Source of the DNA: an uncultured bacterium | GTDB taxonomy: Bacteria > Acidobacteriota > Aminicenantia > Aminicenantales > CALLJL01 | DNA length: 41,845 nt | NCBI GenBank assembly: GCA_938092135.1 | Contig: CALLJL010000006.1 | Coordinates: forward strand, 1-41,845 | Direction: 5' to 3' | Shown here: in pieces, positions 32,805 through 40,490 of the stretch | Position numbering within the stretch: the stretch's first letter is position 1 | Layout of the letters: every line of letters starts with the position of its first letter | The notes under the pieces: model-generated | What the model was told of the DNA's origin: nothing | The model's database searches: none | Seen by the model: only the letters and a program-made list of their open reading frames with translations | Program-made: the position numbers and the translations under genes

Positions 32805-35267
32805 GTGGAAAGAATGACTTTTAGTGAATGGAAAGGAAAAAAATTATATGAAAAGAGATTAATAAATTTTATAACCTTCATTAGTCTTATTTTAATCTTA
32901 TTTTCAGCTGCTTTGGCCCAGATTATTAATGTTAGGGACAAAAAAACAGGGGAACCAATCCCCTTTGCTCAGATTGAAAGTCAGATTCCCCAGGCTTCAA
33001 CGAAGACTAATGAAAAAGGGCAGGCCGATATTTCTACTTTTAAAGGGGCGGCAGAGATAACTATCAGTCGTCTTGGTTATTTTCCCTTGGTTATAAGCTA
33101 TGCCGAGCTTGAAAAACTTTCCTTTGAAGTTTTTTTGACTCCAACCCCCTTTGAAGTTCATGAAATTGTTGTCTCCGCCTCTCGCTGGCAGCAAACAACT
33201 AATGAAATTCCTATTAGAATATTTACTCTTTCCCCGATGCAGGTGGCCTTAGAAAGCCCCCAGACGGCAGCTGACCTTCTTGGTATTTCAGGTAAAGTTT
33301 TTATTCAGAAAAGCCAACAGGCTGGCGGAAGTCCTATGTTTCGCGGATTTGCCACCCATCGTCTTCTTTATAATGTTGATGGCGTTAGAATGAATAATGC
33401 CATTTTCAGAGGTGGCAATATCCAGCAAGTTATCTCTCTTGATCCCTTTGCCATTGAGAATACAGAAATCTTTTTTGGCCCGGGCTCTCTCATTTATGGA
33501 AGCGACGCCATAGGTGGAGTCATGAGCTTTCAGACCATTGTTCCTAAATTTTCTTTGACCAATGAGCCCTTAATAACCGGTCAAGCCGTGGCTCGTTTTT
33601 CCTCGGCTAACAAGGAAAAAACTGGCCATTTTGATGTCAATGTGGGATGGAAGAAATGGGCCCTGGTTTCAAGCATCAGCTATTTTGATTTTGACCATTT
33701 GCGCCAGGGAAGCCATGGTCCAGACGATTATCTTAAGCCCTTTTATGTCGAACGAATTGACGGAGTTGACCGGGTCATTACCCAGTCCGATCCTCAGCTT
33801 CAGATTCCCTCAGCTTATTCCCAGATGAATTTGATGCAAAAAATTCGGTTTAAGCCTAATCCCCATTGGGATTTTCAATATGGCTTTCATTATTCCGAAA
33901 CTTCCCCTTATGGTCGCTATGACCGCCATACCCGTCTTCGTAAGGGACTGCCGAGATATGCTGAATGGAATTATGGCCCGCAGAAATGGATGATGAATTG
34001 CTTTCAACTGAAACATGAAGACGCAAAAGCTTTCTATGATAAATTTTCCCTTCGCTTAGCCCAGCAATTCTTTGAGGAAAGCCGGATTGACCGTGATTTA
34101 AATAATCCTGAAAGACATACCCGAAAAGAAGAGGTTGATGCCTACTCGGTCAATCTTGATTGGGTTAAATCAATCGGAGTTAAAAACACTCTCTTTTATG
34201 GATTCGAATATGTTTTTAATGATGTCACTTCCACCGGAATCGATGAAAATATCGTCACTAAGACAAAGTATCCTGGTCCCTCTCGCTATCCCCAATCCAA
34301 ATGGAAGGCTGGTGGCTTTTATCTTATGGGCCATCGTCGTTTTTCTGAGAATTTCTTGATGCAGACCGGTCTTCGCTACAGCCGGTTCGTCATTGATTCT
34401 AAATTTGATACTACTTTTTATCCTTTTCCTTTTACTGAAGCTCATCTTGACCATGGAGCTTTGACCGGAAGTCTTGGAGCTGTTTACGAGCCTTCGCCGA
34501 CTTGGGTCATAAGCGCTAATTTAGCTACGGCTTTTAGAGCGCCTAATGTGGATGATATGGGTAAAGTGTTTGATTCTGAGCCTGGGAAAGTGACGGTCCC
34601 CAATCCTGATCTTAAGGCTGAATATGCTTATAGTGCCGATTTAAACCTAACTAAAGTCGTTGGAAATTTCCTGAAAATTGATCTAAGTAGTTATTATACT
34701 TCCCTTACAAACGCTATGGTTCGTCGTGACTACACCCTCAATGGCTTGGAATATATTATGTATGAAGGTGAGCTCAGTCGTGTGCAGGCCATTCAAAATG
34801 CCGCGGTAGCCAATGTTTACGGGGTTCAAATAGGGGTTGAATTGAAGCTTCCAGCTAACTTTGATTTAATTTCTGATTTTAATTATCAGAAAGGCAAAGA
34901 AGAACTTGATGATGGCTCAAAAAGTCCATCGCGTCATGCTCCGCCTTGGTTTGGTCAGACTCGCTTGCTCTATTCAGCGGAAAAACTCAATCTGGAATTA
35001 TCCCTGATTTATCAGGGTGAAAAGAAACATGAAGATATGCCTGAAGAGGAGAAAGGTAAAACCGAAATATATGCTCTTGATAATTTAGGTCGAACCTATG
35101 CTCCTGGTTGGTACACCCTTAATTTCAAAGCTCTTTACCGTCTGTCATCGCAGGTAAGTCTTACAGCAGGAGTCGAAAATATTACCGATAGGCGGTATCG
35201 TCCCTATAGCTCGGGAATTTCCGGTCCCGGCCGAAATTTTATTTTGGCGGTACGCATCACCTTTTAA
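32805..35267 (+). CDS. TonB-dependent receptor (siderophore/metal or small-ligand type)
   Basis: Outer-membrane active transporter. GTG 32805 has AAAGGAGG four bases upstream and gives a long N-terminus with the signal segment FITFISLILILFSAALAQ; ATG 32814 is an alternative. A short carboxypeptidase-regulatory-like domain (INVRDKKTGEPIPFAQIE, ISRLGYFPLVIS) is followed by a TonB box (HEIVVSASRWQQ), a plug (TAADLLGISGKVFIQKSQQA, SPMFRGFATHRLLYNVDGVR, FGPGSLIYGSDAIGGVMSFQ) and a barrel ending GRNFILAVRITF. SPMFRGF, NVDGVRMN and the YGSDAIGGV motif mark the FepA/BtuB-like branch used for haem, siderophore, vitamin B12 or metal complexes. Length of 820 fits. It is preceded by the membrane-anchored partner-type gene and followed by a shared terminator. 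Confidence 0.92.
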   Translation: MERMTFSEWKGKKLYEKRLINFITFISLILILFSAALAQIINVRDKKTGEPIPFAQIESQIPQASTKTNEKGQADISTFKGAAEITISRLGYFPLVISYAELEKLSFEVFLTPTPFEVHEIVVSASRWQQTTNEIPIRIFTLSPMQVALESPQTAADLLGISGKVFIQKSQQAGGSPMFRGFATHRLLYNVDGVRMNNAIFRGGNIQQVISLDPFAIENTEIFFGPGSLIYGSDAIGGVMSFQTIVPKFSLTNEPLITGQAVARFSSANKEKTGHFDVNVGWKKWALVSSISYFDFDHLRQGSHGPDDYLKPFYVERIDGVDRVITQSDPQLQIPSAYSQMNLMQKIRFKPNPHWDFQYGFHYSETSPYGRYDRHTRLRKGLPRYAEWNYGPQKWMMNCFQLKHEDAKAFYDKFSLRLAQQFFEESRIDRDLNNPERHTRKEEVDAYSVNLDWVKSIGVKNTLFYGFEYVFNDVTSTGIDENIVTKTKYPGPSRYPQSKWKAGGFYLMGHRRFSENFLMQTGLRYSRFVIDSKFDTTFYPFPFTEAHLDHGALTGSLGAVYEPSPTWVISANLATAFRAPNVDDMGKVFDSEPGKVTVPNPDLKAEYAYSADLNLTKVVGNFLKIDLSSYYTSLTNAMVRRDYTLNGLEYIMYEGELSRVQAIQNAAVANVYGVQIGVELKLPANFDLISDFNYQKGKEELDDGSKSPSRHAPPWFGQTRLLYSAEKLNLELSLIYQGEKKHEDMPEEEKGKTEIYALDNLGRTYAPGWYTLNFKALYRLSSQVSLTAGVENITDRRYRPYSSGISGPGRNFILAVRITF

Positions 35268-35305
35268 AAGACGTTTTCTTAAAGAAGAAATGCGATCCTA
35301 AAAAA

Positions 35306-35338
35306 AAGGGGGAGGACTTTGGCCTCCCCCTTCTTTTT
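35306..35338. terminator. bidirectional terminator between convergent genes
   Basis: Stem AAGGGGGAGG / CCTCCCCCTT with a 7-base loop (35308-35315 with 35323-35330 as core), A-run before and CTTTTTAT after, so it works for both the plus-strand receptor and the minus-strand BNR protein. Confidence 0.9.
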
Positions 35339-35356
35339 ATTTCTTCGAGCTTGAAC

Positions 35357-38300
35357 TTACTTCACTTTAAGGGGGGTAAAGGGAGCAAAGAGGGTGAACT
35401 CGGCTTCTTGAAGGAGCTTTCTGAAGTTTTCCACATCCTTCTCAAAAACTTCATTAAATTCAACAAGGAATTTTTCCAAGGCCGCTTTAGCCTTCTCGTA
35501 GCGAACCATGGCTGCCTGGGAGATGGGATAATAACCAGTGCGGGTAATGCCGCCAACTGCCGAGGTCACCTGGGCCATAAGGCCTTCCATGCGACCACCG
35601 CCTTGCCGGATTGGAGTCGGACTAAGAGTTTCACTCAGCTTCTTAAGTTTTTCCTCGAGGCTATTGGCAGCAGCAAGAACATCTTTCATTTTGGGCGAGC
35701 GATTAAACCGAGCAAAATCCCGCACAGTCTGAATAGCCCGCTGAGCATCCTGAATTTGCCGCTGGACATTCTGAACTGTTCTGGTCAATTCCTGAGCCTG
35801 TTTGGCTAAATCATAATTTTTCTTAAGGAGAGCCAGATCAACTTTATACCTTGGATCTGGCTTGACTTCAAACTTTTGGCTGACCTCCTCACCTTCATAT
35901 CGAATTTTAACTGTATAAGTTCCAGGGAGAACAGCTAAGCCCCCAATTCCTCTAAAGCCGAAAGCTGCCGCTGGGGCCGCTATCTGAGCTGCCTCTTCGC
36001 CAGGAGCGGATTCCATCATATTCCAATAAACGCGGTTGATTCCCTTATTCTCAGTTCCGTTAAGGCGGGCAACAACGCGGCCTGAAGCATCTTCAATGGT
36101 GATCTGAACTCGGGCGGAAACTCCAGCAGCAGGACCTCTTGGCCCGAAGGGGAACTGACCACCGCCTATAAAGCCAGCAAATCCCATCTGCTGGGCTCGC
36201 TGCAGCATTTGCTGGCGGGCTTGTTCGAGCTTTTCCTGTTCAGCCTTTATTTCCTCCGGTTTTCTTTCTACCGGATTCAAGTAATAGGTGAAGCAGGCAT
36301 TGAGATTTTTATTCTCACCGGTGAATTCAGCATCGCCCATTGTCTGATAAGGGCTCATTCGGCCAGTCTGCCATTGAATGGCATCGCGAACAGTGAAGAG
36401 ATGGATTCTCTTTTTTACTATTTCATCAGTGAGTTCGCGAAGCGGAGTAATATCGTCAATGATATAAATAGAGCGGCCGTGGGTGGCGATGATTAAATCG
36501 TTTTCTCTCGGATGAATGGCTAGGTCAAAGACGGGCACGGTCGGTAGACCGTGGGTCCACTTCATCCAGCTCTGTCCGCCATTAAAGCTTACATAAAGGC
36601 CAAATTCAGTTCCTAAGAAGAGGAGGTTGGGATTGACGGGATCCTCTTCAATAGCCTTGCACCAGCCATCAATTTCCGATGTGGCCAGGTTCTTCCAGGT
36701 TTTTCCAAAATCGCGGGTAACTAGAAGGTAAGGGGTGAAATTGGAACGCTGATGGTCATCATAGACAACATAAGCGGTGGCAACATCATGTCGGGAGGCT
36801 TTAATATGAGGGATTAAAGCTCCAGCCGGGGCTAAAGCTGCTTTTCCACTGGTAAAATTTTTGGAAACAAGTTCCCAGGTTTTACCGCCATCGCGAGTGA
36901 GCTGGACATTACCATCGTCAGTTCCTACCCAGATAACTCCAGGCTGAAGTGGACTCGGAGCAATGGCCGTTATGGTGCAATGATTTTCGGCACCTGTCAC
37001 ATCCAGGGTCAATCCGCCGCTTTCATGTTGCTTTTGTTTTTCCGGATCATTAGTGGTCAGGTCAGGACTGATGATTTCCCAGGTAAAGCCTTTGTCGCGG
37101 CTTCGATGGAGAAACTGGCTTCCATAGTATACGGTTTTCGGATCAAAAGGATCGAGGGCAATTCCGGCATTCCAGTTGTAGCGATGACGAACATCAGATT
37201 CAGTGGGCACACAGGGACGGCTTGAGCCAGTTCGGATGTCATAATAATAAAGATTGCCTCCTTGGGACATGCCAAAGCCACACATGGAATCTTCAGGATC
37301 GGGTTGAACATCAAAGCCGTCGCCACCACCCACGGTAATCCAGTGATACATCATAACGCCCCGGTCAGTTAAAGAATAGGCCGCCCCACGCCAAGAACCA
37401 TTATCCTGAAGACCGCCATAAACATTGTAGGGGACTTCCATGTCATAGGCGATATGATAGAATTGGCCGAGGGGAAGGTTTTCGCAATAACGCCAGTTTT
37501 CACCTCGGTTATAACTAATGACGATGCCTCCATCGTTGCCGACAATCATCATTTCACCGTTGGGATGAATCCACATGACATGATGGTCAGAATGGGCTTG
37601 GCCACCACGGATAAGGGGACGAACAGTCCGGCCGCCATCTTCACTTACTCTGAGTTGTGTCCCCATAATATAAAGAACGTTTTCATTGACTGGGTTAACA
37701 TAGATGCGGCTGTAATAGAAGGGCCGGTTGTGAATGCCGCTTTCGTCATTAACTACCTGCCAAGTAGCTCCGCCATCATTGGAACGCATAAGGCAATTTT
37801 TCTCAGCTTCGACGAGAGCATAAACCACATTGGGACGGCTAGGCGCAATGGCCACGGCAATGCGGCCGAGTTCTCCTTTAGGCAAACCTTCCTTATCGCT
37901 GAGTCTCTTCCAGGTTTCACCTCCATCAGTCGTGACATAAAGGCCACTTCCAGGACCCCCACTTTTGAAGAACCAGGGCCAGCGTCGATGCTCCCACATG
38001 GCCACAAAGATTTTTTTCGGATTGCTGGGGTCCATGGCCATGTCGGCCACTCCAGTTTTCTCATTCACATAGAGAATTTTCTTCCATGTGCGGCCTCCAT
38101 CGGTCGTTTTGTAAACTCCGCGTTCGGGGCTGTCGCCCCAGGTGGCTCCTAAAGCCCCGACATAGACGACATTGGAATCGGTGGGATCAATGAGGATGTC
38201 AGAAATCTTTTCGGTTTTTTCAAGGCCCACGCGTTGCCAAGTACGGCCAGCATCACGGCTGACATAAACGCCTCGGCCAATGCTCACCGAATTGCGGATG

Positions 38301-38695
38301 AAGGATTCGCCAGTTCCAACCCAGACAATGCTGGGATTGGATTGATCGATGGCGATGGCGCCAATCGAATGATCAGGCTGATCATCAAAGATAGGTCGCC
38401 AGCTGACTCCACCATCATCGGACTTCCAGACACCGCCAGAGGCTGCGCCTACATAGATGATTTTGGGGTCAGAGACAACGGCATCCAAGGCAGAGATGCG
38501 GCCGCTCATATTAGCCGGGCCGATTGATCGAGGGCGAAGAGCAGCAAACACTTGAGGATCGGGCTTGGCTAAGAAAGGGACTGGTGAGGCGGCTTTGGCT
38601 GGCGCTTTTTGCGCCGGTGAAGCCCCGGTCATTAGGAGCGAGACAAAGACGATAAGGGTCAAAGAAAATAAACCTGTCCTTTTAAACAATTTCAC
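35357..38695 (-). CDS. secreted BNR-repeat (sortilin/VPS10-like) beta-propeller protein
   Basis: Exported protein with a signal peptide (FSLTLIVFVSLLMTGASPAQ) and at least ten BNR/Asp-box repeats (KSDDGGVSW, SRDAGRTW, TTDGGRTW, TTDGGETW, SNDGGATW, SRDKGFTW, TRDGGKTW, TRDFGKTW, SFNGGQSW), which build one or two beta-propellers of the glycosyl-hydrolase/VPS10 type. The C-terminal third is a linker of low complexity (EQEKLEQARQQMLQRAQQMG), a beta-sandwich (VLPGTYTVKIRYEGEEVSQK) and a coiled-coil-like helix region (LTRTVQNVQRQIQDAQRAIQ). Such proteins are abundant in Aminicenantes; catalysis is unproven. GTG 38695 starts it, with AAAGGAGG eight bases upstream. Its codon usage looks richer in G and C than the neighbours. 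Confidence 0.88.
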   Translation of the reverse strand: MKLFKRTGLFSLTLIVFVSLLMTGASPAQKAPAKAASPVPFLAKPDPQVFAALRPRSIGPANMSGRISALDAVVSDPKIIYVGAASGGVWKSDDGGVSWRPIFDDQPDHSIGAIAIDQSNPSIVWVGTGESFIRNSVSIGRGVYVSRDAGRTWQRVGLEKTEKISDILIDPTDSNVVYVGALGATWGDSPERGVYKTTDGGRTWKKILYVNEKTGVADMAMDPSNPKKIFVAMWEHRRWPWFFKSGGPGSGLYVTTDGGETWKRLSDKEGLPKGELGRIAVAIAPSRPNVVYALVEAEKNCLMRSNDGGATWQVVNDESGIHNRPFYYSRIYVNPVNENVLYIMGTQLRVSEDGGRTVRPLIRGGQAHSDHHVMWIHPNGEMMIVGNDGGIVISYNRGENWRYCENLPLGQFYHIAYDMEVPYNVYGGLQDNGSWRGAAYSLTDRGVMMYHWITVGGGDGFDVQPDPEDSMCGFGMSQGGNLYYYDIRTGSSRPCVPTESDVRHRYNWNAGIALDPFDPKTVYYGSQFLHRSRDKGFTWEIISPDLTTNDPEKQKQHESGGLTLDVTGAENHCTITAIAPSPLQPGVIWVGTDDGNVQLTRDGGKTWELVSKNFTSGKAALAPAGALIPHIKASRHDVATAYVVYDDHQRSNFTPYLLVTRDFGKTWKNLATSEIDGWCKAIEEDPVNPNLLFLGTEFGLYVSFNGGQSWMKWTHGLPTVPVFDLAIHPRENDLIIATHGRSIYIIDDITPLRELTDEIVKKRIHLFTVRDAIQWQTGRMSPYQTMGDAEFTGENKNLNACFTYYLNPVERKPEEIKAEQEKLEQARQQMLQRAQQMGFAGFIGGGQFPFGPRGPAAGVSARVQITIEDASGRVVARLNGTENKGINRVYWNMMESAPGEEAAQIAAPAAAFGFRGIGGLAVLPGTYTVKIRYEGEEVSQKFEVKPDPRYKVDLALLKKNYDLAKQAQELTRTVQNVQRQIQDAQRAIQTVRDFARFNRSPKMKDVLAAANSLEEKLKKLSETLSPTPIRQGGGRMEGLMAQVTSAVGGITRTGYYPISQAAMVRYEKAKAALEKFLVEFNEVFEKDVENFRKLLQEAEFTLFAPFTPLKVK

Positions 38696-38799
38696 CCTAT
38701 AAACCTCCTTTCATGGAATTGGGATTCTTTAAAATTATATAAATCATCCTTTTTTAAGACGTTGCTATTATTAACTTTCTTCCCAGCCAATGCAACCCC

Positions 38800-39185
38800 T
38801 TACTTTTTGGAAAGGAGGAATTTAAAAGAGATGCCGCCAAGATCGGTGATATTGCTATTTGTGCCCTTTATTTTGATAAAGGGAAAGCGGAGGTAAAGCC
38901 AGAACGAGAGCCTTTTCTAAAAGAAATAGCCAAACTTATTCAGCCCAATCTAAAGTTTAATCATAATGTTGTTTGACATATGGACGATGGGGGTAGCTTA
39001 TAAGCTGATATGAAACTTTATTAGCCCAGGCTGAGGCGGCGATATCAAAGTCCTTGTTTCTCCTTAGGGGGATAGAATTAAAGCGCCTCATGGCCTGCGG
39101 GGTTGGGTCTTTTTCACCTCTGGCTTCCAATCAAACCGAAGAAGGCCGCGCTAAAAACCGCCAATTAGAATTAGTAAGAATAATA
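38800..39185 (+). pseudogene. OmpA-domain protein, frameshifted relic
   Basis: Three reading frames together rebuild an OmpA C-terminal peptidoglycan-binding domain. First frame (38830-38976): DIAICALYFDKGKAEVKPER then EPFLKEIAKLIQPNLKFNH, the IxxxxLYFDxxxxxVKPE..P.L..IA start of the domain. Third frame (around 39020-39185): ETLLAQAEAA, GIELKRLMACGVGSFSPLAS and NQTEEGRAKNRQLELVRI, the Q-AEA, ...GxGxxxPxASN.TEEGRAKNRRVEL end. The TGA at 38974-38976, further stops and frame shifts between these break it. Upstream sequence for the rest of the gene is absent (the BNR gene starts there). Confidence 0.75.
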
Positions 39186-39212
39186 AGTTGGCAGAAAAGG
39201 TTTGGGTTTCCC

Positions 39213-39395
39213 TTAAATGGACGGGTCGACCGGTTCCAGAAAGGGAAACCGATGGAAATCAACATCTCGAGTATATATTCTTTTAATTCCGTGCTCTTTC
39301 ATTAAAATGGCGGTATGAGCATCATAGAGCAAATGGCCATATAAAAAAGATAATTCTCGAATTACTTCTGAAGCAACTTCAACAATTTCAGACAT
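39213..39395 (-). pseudogene. VapC-like PIN-domain toxin, C-terminal fragment
   Basis: From ATG 39395 it reads SEIVEVASEVIRELSFLYGH then LLYDAHTAILMKEHGIKRIY and TRDVDFHRFPFLEPVDPSI. The pattern DAHxAxLxxEHGxxxIxTxDxDFxRFxxLxxxDP is the end of the VapC PIN domain, containing its last acidic residues. The N-terminal half with the first catalytic Asp is missing. Only about 60 of about 130-140 residues remain. Confidence 0.7.
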
Positions 39396-39474
39396 GGTGG
39401 CCCACAACGAAAGGATTCTTTTTTATACGGGCCATAATACTTTCGTCAAATTTTAATCTTGTCCTTACTTTCAT
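39388..39474 (-). pseudogene. VapB-like antitoxin remnant
   Basis: MKVRTRLKFDESIMARIKKN then PFVVGHHV and TGA. The start MKVRTxLxFDE is like a VapB ribbon-helix-helix antitoxin, but the frame ends after 28 residues, overlapping the toxin fragment by 8 bases. Together they look like a vapBC pair collapsed by an internal deletion. Confidence 0.45.
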
Positions 39475-39539
39475 ACAAGCATATAAAATTTATGTCTGTA
39501 TAACTCTCTCTTAAAAATTAAGGTTATAGGAGGATAGAT

Positions 39540-40352
39540 ATGGATAAATTGAAGAAAAAAATTTATTTTCTTGTCGAAACATATTCTACTGAAAGCTTAA
39601 AGCCCCTTAGGTTGAGTTTGTTCGATATTTTTATTCTTACTTTAATATGCTTGAACATGATTGCTGCAATCCTTGAAACGGAGAAAAGGATATATATTTT
39701 TTTGGGCTCGCCTTTTAGAATATTTGAAGTATTTTCCATTATCGTTTTTACTATAGAATATGCACTTAGGCTCTGGACATGTACGCTTAATGAGAATTTT
39801 AAAGATCCTATAAAAGGCAGAATAAAATTTATATTTTCACCTTTAGCGCTTGTTGATTTATTTGCTTTTCTTCCTTTTTATATTCCCATGCTTATTCCAT
39901 TTGATCTGCGCTTTCTAAGGGGCTTTAGACTTTTAAGGCTGATTCGAATGTTCAAGCTCGGCCGCTACTCTGAAGCCTTAAGACTATTTATTCGTGTTAT
40001 CAGGGCTAAAAAAGAGGAGCTCATTACTTCAATTTCCGTGATATTTATCCTTCTAATAATCTCCTCAAGTGTTCTTTATTATATCGAAAACAGCGTTCAA
40101 CCTGACAAATTCTCAAGCATACCGCAATCGATGTGGTGGGGCGTCGTCACATTAACAACCGTTGGATATGGCGACATTTATCCTATTACCTCATTGGGAA
40201 AATTTTTCTCTTCAATAATAAGTCTTCTTGGTATTGGTCTTTTTGCCCTTCCGACGGGAATTCTAAGTGCAGGCTTTATCGAGGAAATTCATTTAAGGAA
40301 AGAAAAGTGCATAGTATGTCCTCACTGTGGAGGGATAATAAACTTGAGATAA
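39540..40352 (+). CDS. voltage-gated potassium channel (Kv-type, six-helix)
   Basis: Inner-membrane K+ channel. Segments S1 to S4 are visible (FDIFILTLICLNMIAAILET; IFEVFSIIVFTIEYALRLWT; LALVDLFAFLPFYIPMLIPF), with a charged S4 FLRGFRLLRLIRMFKLGR (Arg every third residue). S5, pore helix and filter TTVGYGD (206-212) and S6 (FSSIISLLGIGLFALPTGIL) follow. The protein ends with CIVCPHCGGIINLR (Cys257, Cys260, His262, Cys263), which looks like half a zinc ribbon. AGGAGG lies 6 bases before ATG 39540. Length of 270 fits the bacterial Kv class. It stands alone between the relics and the MBL protein. Confidence 0.93.
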   Translation: MDKLKKKIYFLVETYSTESLKPLRLSLFDIFILTLICLNMIAAILETEKRIYIFLGSPFRIFEVFSIIVFTIEYALRLWTCTLNENFKDPIKGRIKFIFSPLALVDLFAFLPFYIPMLIPFDLRFLRGFRLLRLIRMFKLGRYSEALRLFIRVIRAKKEELITSISVIFILLIISSSVLYYIENSVQPDKFSSIPQSMWWGVVTLTTVGYGDIYPITSLGKFFSSIISLLGIGLFALPTGILSAGFIEEIHLRKEKCIVCPHCGGIINLR

Positions 40353-40490
40353 AAAAGATTTCTATCTATTTGGCAAATTTAACAACAAGAAGAAATGTTT
40401 TTTAATATTTTATGGGGAATAGGAAAAGGGGAAAGAGCAATTTCAAGATAAAAATTTTGCTAAAAGAGAATGAAATATAAAAGAAACAAA

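Noticed and set aside
35351..35809. 152-codon plus-strand frame
   Set aside because: Antisense to the C-terminus of the BNR-repeat gene; no ribosome site or motif.
37454..38152. Long open frame of 232 codons on the plus strand
   Set aside because: It lies wholly antisense to the BNR-repeat gene, whose repeats are unmistakable; its own translation shows no family features or ribosome site.
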